Notes: a model not told the origin generated them from the letters alone. Counted from the first letter of the stretch, positions 1 through 7,992 are shown. The stretch is DNA of 12,834 nucleotides from an uncultured Prevotella sp. (GCA_900553155.1 USCM01000032.1:1-12834); one strand, 5' to 3'. A program made the numbers and translations.

Positions 1-1756
1 GGTCGATGCCGGCATTGACACGCAGCGTCAGGTCCTTAAATGGTTTAGCCTCAACAAAGACGTTGCCAAGCAGGCGGTCGGTTCGTCCATGGTCTATATT
101 CTGCAACAGCGAGTAGGGGTTGGGCTGTGTACCAAGAAGCGGGTTTACGGGATATGTGCCGGTAGCCTCGTCGTATGCCTTGATATTAGGTCCCATCTGC
201 ACTGCCGAGCGTATGATGCCCGACTTCTCGTACTGTGCCGAACCAAGCTGTGTGTTGTTGTTGTCTATTCGTGTGAGTGTAAGGTTGACGCCCATCTTGA
301 ATATATTGAGGAAACGCTGGTCGAAGTTGGTCTTCATGGTGTAGCGCTTCATACCCGAATTGCGTATGATGCCCTCATTGTCGTAATAATTGAACGATGC
401 CATATAATGTGTGGCCTCTGTACCGCCCTGTATAGACACGTTGTGCTCTTGAATATGTCCGTTGCGGGTGATAAGACCCACCCAGTCGGTACCTTTGCCA
501 GCAGCAGCTATCTCGGCATCTGTGTACGGACGTGTATAGGCAAGACCGTCCTTTGGCGAGGCAATGGCCTCTTCGAGGGTCTTACCTCCCCATGGTCCTA
601 CCTGGTTCTCCCATACCCAATACTCCCATGTGGAGCGGTTCTTCTCTATCATCCAATCTTTAAGAGACAGGACGTCGTACTTGTCTGAATATTTCTGGTA
701 CGAATAGTTGTACGAATAGTTTACAGTTGCCTTGCCTTCCTTGCCCTTCTTAGTGGTTACTATAACCACACCGTTGGCGGCACGCGCACCGTAGATGGCT
801 GTGGCAGAAGCGTCCTTAAGCACCTCGATGCTCTCGATGTCGTTAGGGTTGAGGAAGTTGAGCACACCCTGTGTTCCGGCATCCATACGGTCGTTGCCGC
901 TGCCGGGCTGGTCGAGCTTGGCTATTGGAAATCCGTCGACAATATAGAGAGGGTCGTTGGAGGCATTAACCGAACCTGCACCACGTATGAGGATGTCGAG
1001 ACCGCCACCAGGCTGTGCCGAGTTCTGACGCACATAGAGACCTGCCGCCTTTCCGGCAAGCGCATGGGCTGCCGAAGCTACACCTGCAAGTGCCACGTCT
1101 TCGCCCTTGACACTCGACACGGCTCCCGTGAGGTCGCGCTTCTTCATCGTGCCATAACCCACAACCACAACGTCGTCAAGAGTTTGCGAGTCGGGCTGCA
1201 TACGGCACATCATTCTGTCGGAGGCATTGGCACGCAAGGTGTTATATCCAAGATAGGTAATGGTGAGGACATTGCCCTTAGGCACATTGAGGCTAAAGTT
1301 GCCGTCAATATCGGTTATGACACCGGTGTTTGTCGCCTTATCGTATACGGTGGCGCCAATCACTGGATTGCCCATCTCGTCGAGCACGCGTCCCGTAATC
1401 TTTGTAGCCTGCTTTTTGCCTTGTTTGGATGTATTAGTGTCGTTGCTGTCGTAGATAACTATCGACTTCTCCGACACCACCTTCCACGTAAGGTCTTTGC
1501 GCCCGAGCACAGCTTTAAGCACATTGGCTACGGTTGTGTTCTTGGCGCTATAGGTAATGTCCGCCTTTCTGTCTATCGTCTTGTTCATAAACGAGAAGCG
1601 ATAGGATGTCTGCCTTTCTATCGACTTGAACACTTGCTCAAGTGTGACATTCTTGACGTCGATACTTACTTTTTGGTTTTGAGCCGAGACTGCGAGAGAG
1701 CCAAGGCAGAGTGCCAACGTCAAAAGGCCCCGGTTAAGATTGGGTTTTTGTTTCAT
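1..1756 (-). CDS. SusC/RagA-family TonB-dependent outer-membrane transporter with N-terminal STN signalling domain (partial, 3' end beyond left edge)
   Basis: The reading frame opens at ATG 1756 and stays open to the left edge, giving about 585 codons; family members usually have 1000-1100 residues, so roughly the C-terminal half is missing. Seen in order: a signal peptide (residues 1-25, ending AVSAQ), an STN domain (about 28-103), a carboxypeptidase-regulatory-like beta-sandwich (about 117-187; TGRVLDEMGNPVIGATV), a TonB-box-like segment (LDDVVVVGYGTMKKRDLTGA, about 193-212), then the plug with IRGAGS, DPLYIVDG and VLKDASATAIYGARAANG. These are hallmarks of SusC-type porins, which import oligosaccharides across the outer membrane with TonB and a SusD partner; SusD would lie left of the window. 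In this family the STN extension contacts the FecR anti-sigma factor and reports substrate occupancy, which fits the FecR and ECF sigma genes just upstream. The substrate cannot be read from the sequence. Confidence 0.96.
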   Translation of the reverse strand, partial: MKQKPNLNRGLLTLALCLGSLAVSAQNQKVSIDVKNVTLEQVFKSIERQTSYRFSFMNKTIDRKADITYSAKNTTVANVLKAVLGRKDLTWKVVSEKSIVIYDSNDTNTSKQGKKQATKITGRVLDEMGNPVIGATVYDKATNTGVITDIDGNFSLNVPKGNVLTITYLGYNTLRANASDRMMCRMQPDSQTLDDVVVVGYGTMKKRDLTGAVSSVKGEDVALAGVASAAHALAGKAAGLYVRQNSAQPGGGLDILIRGAGSVNASNDPLYIVDGFPIAKLDQPGSGNDRMDAGTQGVLNFLNPNDIESIEVLKDASATAIYGARAANGVVIVTTKKGKEGKATVNYSYNYSYQKYSDKYDVLSLKDWMIEKNRSTWEYWVWENQVGPWGGKTLEEAIASPKDGLAYTRPYTDAEIAAAGKGTDWVGLITRNGHIQEHNVSIQGGTEATHYMASFNYYDNEGIIRNSGMKRYTMKTNFDQRFLNIFKMGVNLTLTRIDNNNTQLGSAQYEKSGIIRSAVQMGPNIKAYDEATGTYPVNPLLGTQPNPYSLLQNIDHGRTDRLLGNVFVEAKPFKDLTLRVNAGID

Positions 1757-1872
1757 GTTCAGTACTCTTTTGTTTGTTAATAGTTATTGATATAGTTAAT
1801 AGATATTCGTAGTGATATTAGTTAAGGCAATTTAAACATGAAGAAGTACCTCACATAATAGAATATTAACGT
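1757..1872 (-). promoter_or_regulatory. Leader/promoter region of the susC-like gene with short direct repeats
   Basis: This is the 116 bp gap between the anti-sigma stop and the susC-like start. It contains no TTTG on the transcribed strand, so neither half of the usual Bacteroidetes promoter is present. That fits transcription from an ECF-sigma promoter or read-through from the upstream genes. CTATTAAC occurs twice (1802-1795 and 1783-1776, 19 bp apart), within related AT-rich repeats. Calling these operator or sigma-contact sites is inference; the low complexity makes chance repeats plausible. Confidence 0.3.
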
Positions 1873-2901
1873 TTATTTAACATTCTTCTCCACATACACC
1901 GTCTTTCCGATGATGTGCGAGCGCAATCCACACGAAAGGTCTATTATCTCGAGATTGTTGTTAAGGTCGACAGAGCTGAGTGTTCCGGTGAACAGCTCGT
2001 GCTGGTCTACCTGGCTGTTGACAACAAACTGCTTGCGGAACTGCTGTCGCATCTGGGCAAACACTATGGACAATGGTGTGTTGCGGAACACGAGTTCCTT
2101 GCGCTGCCAAGCCAAGTCAACGTCGCAGCAGTCGAGGTTCTCTATGCTCATACGGCCTGTTGTCTTGTCGAGCACTATCTTCTGATGTGGCTTCACCACT
2201 TGCGACTCCTTAAGCATAAGCGACGTAAACGACACGCTACCCTCAACAAGCACAAGCTCGGCTTGCCTCTCCTTGTCGCGGGCATTGAGGTTGAACTTGG
2301 TGCCGAGCACCTTCACTGCCAATCCGTCGGCATCCACATAGAATGGGCGGCTCTCATCGCGCGCCACACTATAGAAGCCCTCGCCATCCATAGACACCCG
2401 GCGCTCGCTGCCACGAAACTTGCTTGGCACGTAGGTAAGGCGGGTGTTTTGGTTTACCGACACTTTGGTGCCATCGGGCAGTGTTACCGTTGCCTGCTCG
2501 CCATGACCCGTACTTACCACTATGGCATCGGCTGCCATCTGCCTATTCTCATAGTAGAGCATGCCTATTGCCACCATAGCCAATGGCAGCAACAACGCTG
2601 CCGCCATCTGCACTATGCGCAAGATACGACGGCTACGCTGTGCTGGCTGTGCCATCTGACCAGTGCCATACTGCTGACCAGCGCTATCGCCGAACAGACG
2701 GCTTGCCACACGTTGGTATAGTGCGGCACAGTGGGAGTTGTATATTGAATCGCCGGTACCGGCATTGTCTTTCTGCCATTCGGCTTCGAGCAGTGCCGCC
2801 AATTGATTGTCGTCCCTCGCCGACAGTTCGTCGCGCATCTGCTGCAGTTCGTCTGGCGTCAGGCTGTCTGTCTTGTATTTATGTATTAAGCTGTCTGTCA
2901 T
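1873..2901 (-). CDS. FecR-family anti-sigma factor
   Basis: This 342-residue, single-membrane-span regulator has a cytoplasmic N-terminal part (1-90) expected to hold the ECF sigma factor, a transmembrane helix at about 95-117 (MAAALLLPLAMVAIGMLYY) after a basic RSRR stretch, and a periplasmic FecR domain (about 125-228; VVSTGHGEQATVTLPDGTKV, then RVSMDGEGFYSVARD and VLGTKFNLNA). The C-terminal domain (about 265-340) is of the DUF4974/STN-like type seen in Bacteroidetes anti-sigma factors. In the known relay, substrate-loaded transporter touches the periplasmic part through its STN domain, and the sigma factor is released. Length and domain order are ordinary. The gene starts 39 bp after the GH31 stop, and no TTTG occurs on this strand in that gap, so co-transcription with GH31 is likely. 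The unusual point is its separation from its presumed sigma factor by the GH31 gene. Confidence 0.95.
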   Translation of the reverse strand: MTDSLIHKYKTDSLTPDELQQMRDELSARDDNQLAALLEAEWQKDNAGTGDSIYNSHCAALYQRVASRLFGDSAGQQYGTGQMAQPAQRSRRILRIVQMAAALLLPLAMVAIGMLYYENRQMAADAIVVSTGHGEQATVTLPDGTKVSVNQNTRLTYVPSKFRGSERRVSMDGEGFYSVARDESRPFYVDADGLAVKVLGTKFNLNARDKERQAELVLVEGSVSFTSLMLKESQVVKPHQKIVLDKTTGRMSIENLDCCDVDLAWQRKELVFRNTPLSIVFAQMRQQFRKQFVVNSQVDQHELFTGTLSSVDLNNNLEIIDLSCGLRSHIIGKTVYVEKNVK

Positions 2902-2940
2902 ATTATTATTTAGCTAATGTCTGTTTGTGTGCAACATTTG

Positions 2941-4527
2941 TTATAATCTCTCAAACCATGGCAGGCGTTCTATCGGCACATTGATGGTTATGGTTTTGCC
3001 ACCACGCCATACCTTGCCTGTGTCGTCGCGCCACTTGCCCTTGGGCAGACGCACCGTGCGCTGGTCGGCAGATGTCACTACCGGTGCTACAAGATACTTG
3101 TCGCCAAGCATATATTGGTCTACTATGCCTTCAAGTCCCTGTCCCGGGAAACTATAGTCCATTGCACGCACCATAGGCTCGCCTGTCTTTGCCATACGGC
3201 GTGCCTCGCTTAGTATATAATCGCCAAGCTGGCTGTGCCATGCGGCATATCTGCGGCAAATGTCAAGGTGATGCTTGTCGAGTATGCGCCACGGAGCTAC
3301 GCTAAACTGCATCATCGGCATCATGGAATGAATCTGACAAGAACGCACAATAAGCTTTTGGTCGAACTTGTCGGGTTCTATGCCATAGAATGTTGTGAAG
3401 CTTCCGCCACCTATCATGTCGGGACAGGTATAGCCGTAGCCTTGCAGCCCGGCGGCTATCATGCCTGGCACAAGCTGCCGCACGCCAAGCCACGAATAGT
3501 CTTTGTCGCCAAGTCGCTGCACAAGCGGGGCGTTGCCCTCAAGCCAGCATGCACGCATCTCATTATATGAGAACTCGCTGCCCAACTGCGCCCACAACTG
3601 TGTTTGGGCTACATCGTACGACTTTCCGTCGTATACGTCTACCTCGTCTTCCGAATAATAGCATTGGTCGCCTGCGTCAAACTTGAATCCGTCTATGCCA
3701 TATCTCTGCTGAAGGTCGGCAAACTCGTGCTTAAGATAGGCTCTTGCCTCAGGGTTGCTTAGGTCGTACACATGGCTGTAGCCGTTCCACCATGCCACCA
3801 CAGCCGGCTCGTCGGTTCCCTTGCGCTTAAGGAAATAGCCTTTCTTCGCAAGGTCGCGGCCTTTCTTTGAGTCGGGCGATACAAACGGACACACCCACAG
3901 CATAACCTTGAAGCCCATATCATGCAGACTGTCTACCATTGCCTTGGGGTTAGGAAATTGCTCTGCACGAAATTCCCACACACCATAGTCTTGCTGCCAG
4001 TTGTCGTCTATCATCAACACACCTGTAGGAAATCCGTTGTCTACAATGCCCTTGGCATATTTCATCACGTCGGCTTGGTTCTGATTGTATACCAGTTCTA
4101 TCCACGTGTTGTACGTAGGACGTGTGAAGAACAACTCGGGTGGTACGCTGCCTGTAGGCGGAAAGTGCTTCTGCATCACTCCACAATAGGCATCGCGAAG
4201 GGTCTTGCCATAGGTTTGCAGCTCAAAACTGCCTTTGTCGGAAGTCAGGTTTATTTGCTTGCCCTCTGCCTTCATCTTGAAAGGCCCACTGCACCATAAG
4301 CTACGTCCCTTGCTCGAAATAAGCAATGGCGACGTCTGGTTGTTAAGGTTATACTTGCGCTGGTCTATCTCTGCTTTTTTGCCGCCGCCATAGGGCATAG
4401 ACAATCCCAAGCCGGTGGCAGCACCCCACCATCGCTCGCCGTCCTCAATGTTTATCTTTTCTGTAGTTTGGGCAGAAGCCACAAGTGCGCCAAAGGCTAA
4501 AGCTAATGTTAATATCTCTCTTTTCAT
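2941..4527 (-). CDS. Secreted GH31 alpha-glycosidase, MYORG/alpha-galactosidase-like
   Basis: This 528-residue protein has a signal peptide (1-20, ending VASAQ), so it should act in the periplasm or beyond. It resembles glycoside hydrolase family 31: an N-terminal beta domain (about 25-130), a TIM barrel (about 138-440) with MIDDNWQQDYG (172-182), VMLWVCPFVSPDS (208-220), WWNGYSHVYDLSNPEARAYL (246-265) and the nucleophile motif GFKFDAGD, giving Asp284. CPDMIGGG gives the likely acid/base Asp370. A C-terminal beta domain follows (YLVAPVV onward). The WWNG and KFDAG pattern is nearer to MYORG and bacterial GH31 alpha-galactosidases than to starch-type alpha-glucosidases. Alpha-galactosidase or alpha-glucosidase activity is inferred; retaining alpha-glycoside cleavage is the family property. 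The gene lies between the sigma and anti-sigma genes, 94 bp from the former and 39 bp from the latter, so it is probably part of their transcription unit and the utilization locus. Confidence 0.92.
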   Translation of the reverse strand: MKREILTLALAFGALVASAQTTEKINIEDGERWWGAATGLGLSMPYGGGKKAEIDQRKYNLNNQTSPLLISSKGRSLWCSGPFKMKAEGKQINLTSDKGSFELQTYGKTLRDAYCGVMQKHFPPTGSVPPELFFTRPTYNTWIELVYNQNQADVMKYAKGIVDNGFPTGVLMIDDNWQQDYGVWEFRAEQFPNPKAMVDSLHDMGFKVMLWVCPFVSPDSKKGRDLAKKGYFLKRKGTDEPAVVAWWNGYSHVYDLSNPEARAYLKHEFADLQQRYGIDGFKFDAGDQCYYSEDEVDVYDGKSYDVAQTQLWAQLGSEFSYNEMRACWLEGNAPLVQRLGDKDYSWLGVRQLVPGMIAAGLQGYGYTCPDMIGGGSFTTFYGIEPDKFDQKLIVRSCQIHSMMPMMQFSVAPWRILDKHHLDICRRYAAWHSQLGDYILSEARRMAKTGEPMVRAMDYSFPGQGLEGIVDQYMLGDKYLVAPVVTSADQRTVRLPKGKWRDDTGKVWRGGKTITINVPIERLPWFERL

Positions 4528-4605
4528 ATTTGTTCTTTGTTTTTAGGTTATTAGTATCAACCATCCTATTGTTGATTATATATAGGTATAGGCAATAGTA
4601 TCTCG

Positions 4606-4634
4606 TCGGTATACCGAATTGTCACACAAAATTA
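4606..4634 (-). promoter_or_regulatory. Possible GH31 promoter element with perfect 12-bp palindrome
   Basis: Two signals lie at the junction of the sigma gene and the GH31 leader. TAATTTTG (4634-4627) matches the Bacteroidetes -7 box TAnnTTTG and overlaps the last codons of the sigma gene, but no TTTG is found about 20 bp upstream. The perfect palindrome TCGGTATACCGA (4606-4617) falls where the start of transcription would be and is not followed by a T-run, so it looks like a protein-binding site rather than a terminator. Further along the leader, ATCAAC/GTTGAT (4556-4561 with 4571-4576) could form a weak 6-bp hairpin. Function is inferred. Confidence 0.35.
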
Positions 4635-5233
4635 ACATAAAATAAGAAGAGAAGCACTATGGACTGTTCGGCAAGCAACTTCTTCAATGTTTTCAATCCG
4701 ATACTTAGGTTGTTCTTTACCGTCTGTTCGCTAAGCGACAGGGTCTGGGCTATGTCGCGCACGGCAAGATTGTCGAAGCGCGAAAGCTCTATCACCCGCC
4801 TTTGTGTCTGCGGCAACTTGTCGAGTTGCTGGCGCACCACACGTAGAAACTCGGCATAGTCGAAGTCGGCATCGGTTGCACGGTCGCCACTTAGCCGGTC
4901 TCGGTAGTCTATAAAGTCCTCGTACACCGGGGCCTTGGCATTACGGCGCCAGGCATTTATCAACTGATGGCGTACGCTGATAAAGAGCAGAGCCTTGAGC
5001 GAATTGCGCTGACGCAACTCTGTGCGGTGGTTCCACAGCCATATAAAGGCATCTTGCACTATCTCGTCGGTCTCGTTGCGGCTCTTTGTGTATTGCAGGC
5101 AGAAAGCGTAAAGACGGGATGCGTAAAGATCGTAAATATGCCTGAATGCAAGTTGCGAGCCTTCCACAAGCATACGGATAAGCGCTGCTTCTGAAGATTC
5201 GTCCAAAGGTATGCCTTGTTTGTCTATTCTCAT
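4622..5233 (-). CDS. ECF-type RNA polymerase sigma factor (SusC/FecR-linked)
   Basis: This 203-residue sigma-70 family protein of the extracytoplasmic-function type directs RNA polymerase to its target promoters once freed from its anti-sigma factor. Region 2 spans about residues 24-92 (FRHIYDLYASRLYAFCLQYT, then DEIVQDAFIWLWNHR). Region 4 spans about 137-187, with KLPQTQRRVIELSRFDNLAV and the helix-turn-helix IAQTLSLSEQTVKNNLSIGL. The C-terminal tail is strongly hydrophobic (SIVLLFLFYVNFV). I chose ATG 5233, 10 nt after an AGGA. The upstream in-frame ATG at 5299 would add 22 residues, but it lies inside the alaS terminator hairpin and those residues do not resemble sigma region 1 or 2. The gene follows alaS and precedes GH31 and FecR; its partner is most likely that FecR protein. 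No convincing promoter is visible between the terminator and the start. Confidence 0.94.
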   Translation of the reverse strand: MRIDKQGIPLDESSEAALIRMLVEGSQLAFRHIYDLYASRLYAFCLQYTKSRNETDEIVQDAFIWLWNHRTELRQRNSLKALLFISVRHQLINAWRRNAKAPVYEDFIDYRDRLSGDRATDADFDYAEFLRVVRQQLDKLPQTQRRVIELSRFDNLAVRDIAQTLSLSEQTVKNNLSIGLKTLKKLLAEQSIVLLFLFYVNFV

Positions 5234-5246
5234 AGTTACGTTCCTG

Positions 5247-5306
5247 TTTTTTAAAAAAGCTACGGGGTATGCAGACACACATATTAAGTATGTCGACATA
5301 CCCCGT
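5247..5306 (-). terminator. Rho-independent terminator after alaS, directly before the sigma gene
   Basis: On the minus strand ACGGGGTATG (5306-5297) pairs perfectly with CATACCCCGT (5271-5262), an inner GTC/GAC-type pairing can extend the hairpin, and the stem is followed by AGC and TTTTTT (5258-5253). It lies 22 bp past the alaS stop, so it should end the alaS transcript. Only about 20 nt separate the T-run from the sigma start codon, so it could equally act as a gate on sigma expression. Confidence 0.85.
5288..5301. repeat. 14-bp perfect palindrome GTATGTCGACATAC inside the terminator region
   Basis: The palindrome GTATGTCGACATAC overlaps the 5' arm of the alaS terminator. Because GTATG/CATAC occurs in both the palindrome and the terminator stem, the RNA could fold in two mutually exclusive ways: the 5' arm on itself, or the long stem. 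On DNA it could also be a dimer-binding site. Either role is inference. Confidence 0.45.
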
Positions 5307-5328
5307 CGTTTATATTGTTATTGGCTTA

Positions 5329-7950
5329 TTACAGCTGTGCCAACTCCACTACCTTGTCTACGGCAGCCGACAGACCATCCTTGTTCTTGCCACCTGCCTG
5401 GGCAAAGTGGGGCTGACCGCCACCGCCGCCCTGGATAAGCTTGGCTGCCTCGCGTACCATCTGGCCGGCGTTGAGCGAGTGGTCCTTAACAAGGTCGTCG
5501 CTCATGGCTACGTTGAGCATTGGCTTGTCGTGAGATACGGTGCCTATAACGGCAAGCATATTCTGGGCCACTGCCTGACGGAGCTTGAACATCAGGTCCT
5601 TGGCGGCTGCCGGCTCCATTGGCAATACGGCTGTTATCAGCTTTACACCGTTCACCTCGCGAGCCTTCTGTATAAGCTCTGTCTTGGTGCGCTCTACTGC
5701 CTGTGCCTGGAACTGCTCTATGTTCTTCTTCATTGCGTCGTGCTCCTCGATGTACTTGCCGATGACTGCCTGGAGGTCCTTGGCGTTGTTGAACAATGCA
5801 CGGATTGCCTTCATACCGTCCTCGATGTTGTACATCAGCTCCTCGCACTCCTTGCCTGTCTTTGCCTCGATACGGCGGATGCCGGCGGCTACGCTGCTCT
5901 CCGAGATTATCTTGAAGAAGCCTATGCGACCTGTAGACTTGGCGTGTATACCGCCGCAGAACTCGCAGCTCGGACCGAAACGTACCACACGAACCTTGTC
6001 GCCATACTTCTCGCCGAAGAGGGCAATGGCTCCAAGCTTCTTTGCCTCCTCAAACGGTGTGTCGCGGTGCTCGTCGAGCGGAAGGTCCTGGCGTATAAGG
6101 TCGTTCACCATACGCTCTACCTTGCGGAGGTCTTCGTCCGACACCTTAGTGAAGTGGGAGAAGTCGAAACGCAATGTAGTAGGCGATACAAACGAGCCTT
6201 TCTGCTCTACATGGTCGCCCAGAACCTGCTTCAAGGCATAGTCGAGCAAGTGGGTTGCTGTGTGGTTGGCAGACGATGCCTCACGGGCGTCTACGTCTAC
6301 GCAAGCCATAAAGTCGGCCTCTGGATTCTTAGGCAGCTCCTTAACGATGTGGATAGACTGACCATTCTCGCGCTTTGTGTCGGCGATGGTTACGGTTTCG
6401 TCCTCGCTTACGAGCACACCGTTGTCGCCTACCTGTCCACCCATCTCGCCATAGAACGGGGTGTTGTCTAACACAAGCTCGTAGTATGTATTCTTCTTCT
6501 GTGTTACCTTGCGGTAGCGCAGGATGTGACACTCGTACTCGGTGAAGTCGTAGCCTACAAACTGCTGCTCGCCCTCACGCAGTATTACCCAGTCGGAGTT
6601 TTCTACGGCAGCGGCGTTGCGCGCGCGTTCCTTCTGCTTCTGCATCTCGGCGTCGAACTCGTCGGCAGCTACGCTGAATCCGTTCTCACGGCAGATAAGC
6701 TCGGTGAGGTCCAACGGGAATCCGTATGTGTCGAACAGGCGGAATGCCTGAACTCCGTCGAGCTGTGTCTTGCCCTGCTTCTTAAGCTCTTCCATAGCCG
6801 AAGAGAGGAGGTTGATGCCCTTCTCCAAGGTGCGGAGGAACGAGTCTTCCTCCTCCTTTATCACGTGGAGTATAAGGTCGTGCTGTGCCTTAAGCTCTGG
6901 GAAGGCCTCTCCCATCTCGCGTGTCAATACGGGGATGAGCTTGTAGATGAAGGCTTCCTTCTGTCCGAGGAATGTATAGGCATAGCGAACGGCACGGCGG
7001 AGGATACGGCGTATTACGTAGCCTGCCTTTGCGTTGGATGGCAACTGGCCGTCGGCTATTGAGAATGCAACCGCACGCAGGTGGTCGGCGCATACACGCA
7101 TAGCCACATCGGTCTCTTCGCTCACGCCATACTTCATGCCTGTTATGGCCTCTTCTTCCTTGATAATAGGCTGGAAGATGTCGGTGTCGTAGTTGGAGTG
7201 CTTATCCTGCATGGCACGTACCAGACGCTCGAAGCCCATACCGGTATCAATAACGTGCATTGGCAGCGGAACGAGTGAGCCGTTGGCCTTGCGCTCGTAC
7301 TGCATGAACACGATGTTCCAAATCTCGATAACCTGTGGGTCGTCCTTGTTTACAAGCTCGCGTCCTGGTGTCTTGGCCTTCTCCTCGGGTGTACGCGAGT
7401 CGAGGTGAATCTCCGAGCAAGGACCGCAAGGACCTGTATCGCCCATCTCCCAGAAGTTGTCGTGCTTGTTGCCGTTGATGATGTGGTCGGCAGGTACGTG
7501 CTTTGCCCAATATGATGCAGCCTCGTCGTCACGCTTCAATCCTTCTTCCTCGCAGCCCTCGAATACGGTTACGTACAGGTCGGCGGGGTTGAGCTTCAAT
7601 ACGTCTACGAGATATTCCCAAGCATAGTCGATGGCGCCTTCCTTGAAGTAGTCGCCGAACGACCAGTTGCCGAGCATCTCGAACATGGTGTGGTGATATG
7701 TGTCGTGACCTACTTCCTCGAGGTCGTTGTGCTTGCCGCTCACACGGAGGCACTTCTGGGTGTCGGCACGGCGGCGCGGTTCTGGCTCGCGTGTGCCGAG
7801 GATGATGTCCTTCCACTGGTTCATACCAGCGTTGGTGAACATCAGGGTTGGGTCATCCTTTATTACCATCGGTGCGCTTGGCACGATGGTGTGTCCCTTC
7901 GACTCAAAAAACTTCTTGAACGAGTCGCGGATTTCATTAGCTGTCATCAT
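5329..7950 (-). CDS. alaS: Alanyl-tRNA synthetase
   Basis: This cytoplasmic class II aminoacyl-tRNA synthetase charges tRNA-Ala with alanine and removes misacylated Ser or Gly. The 873 residues match the usual bacterial length (about 875). The catalytic core (about 1-245) shows LMFTNAGMNQWKD and HHTMFEMLGNWSFGDYFK, plus GDTGPCGPCSE (170-180). The tRNA-recognition region follows (about 250-460). The editing domain (about 555-700) has the zinc site HTATH (His563, His567) and CGGIH (Cys665, His669). The C-terminal C-Ala domain ends with a glycine-rich GGGGGQPHFAQAGG (841-854), preceded by a coiled-coil-like stretch (about 705-765). All key residues are present. Two adjacent ATGs (7950 and 7947) can start it. 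It is divergent from a MerR gene and followed by a strong terminator; the downstream sigma gene is not expected to be co-transcribed except by read-through. Confidence 0.99.
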   Translation of the reverse strand: MMTANEIRDSFKKFFESKGHTIVPSAPMVIKDDPTLMFTNAGMNQWKDIILGTREPEPRRRADTQKCLRVSGKHNDLEEVGHDTYHHTMFEMLGNWSFGDYFKEGAIDYAWEYLVDVLKLNPADLYVTVFEGCEEEGLKRDDEAASYWAKHVPADHIINGNKHDNFWEMGDTGPCGPCSEIHLDSRTPEEKAKTPGRELVNKDDPQVIEIWNIVFMQYERKANGSLVPLPMHVIDTGMGFERLVRAMQDKHSNYDTDIFQPIIKEEEAITGMKYGVSEETDVAMRVCADHLRAVAFSIADGQLPSNAKAGYVIRRILRRAVRYAYTFLGQKEAFIYKLIPVLTREMGEAFPELKAQHDLILHVIKEEEDSFLRTLEKGINLLSSAMEELKKQGKTQLDGVQAFRLFDTYGFPLDLTELICRENGFSVAADEFDAEMQKQKERARNAAAVENSDWVILREGEQQFVGYDFTEYECHILRYRKVTQKKNTYYELVLDNTPFYGEMGGQVGDNGVLVSEDETVTIADTKRENGQSIHIVKELPKNPEADFMACVDVDAREASSANHTATHLLDYALKQVLGDHVEQKGSFVSPTTLRFDFSHFTKVSDEDLRKVERMVNDLIRQDLPLDEHRDTPFEEAKKLGAIALFGEKYGDKVRVVRFGPSCEFCGGIHAKSTGRIGFFKIISESSVAAGIRRIEAKTGKECEELMYNIEDGMKAIRALFNNAKDLQAVIGKYIEEHDAMKKNIEQFQAQAVERTKTELIQKAREVNGVKLITAVLPMEPAAAKDLMFKLRQAVAQNMLAVIGTVSHDKPMLNVAMSDDLVKDHSLNAGQMVREAAKLIQGGGGGQPHFAQAGGKNKDGLSAAVDKVVELAQL

Positions 7951-7952
7951 AT

Positions 7953-7968
7953 TATATAATATTATATA
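7953..7968. repeat. 16-bp AT-only palindrome in the alaS leader
   Basis: TATATAATATTATATA is a perfect palindrome just upstream of the alaS start codon and downstream of the predicted alaS transcription start. In RNA it would form only a weak A-U hairpin; it may simply keep the initiation region AT-rich, which is common in Bacteroidetes where Shine-Dalgarno pairing is weak. It could also be a regulator site. No function is assigned. Confidence 0.4.
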
Positions 7969-7992
7969 TTTTGTTTATTTCTTTCTAAAACA

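Noticed and set aside
1064..1780. Plus-strand frame opposite the susC-like gene (also 89-688)
   Set aside because: Shadow of the conserved SusC plug and STN coding region; no promoter and no family resemblance.
1915..2721. Plus-strand frame of 268 codons opposite the anti-sigma gene
   Set aside because: Shadow of the FecR-type frame, whose domains and membrane helix are clear on the other strand.
5234..5299. Upstream ATG adding 22 residues to the sigma factor
   Set aside because: The start codon falls inside the terminator stem and the added residues do not look like part of the sigma fold; ATG 5233 with an AGGA 10 nt upstream is better.
5269..6471. Long plus-strand open frame (400 codons) antisense to alaS
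   Set aside because: It lies wholly opposite the well-supported alaS gene and its terminator, has no recognisable domain, and is rich in Cys, Leu and Val as expected from antisense reading of a conserved gene with this codon use.
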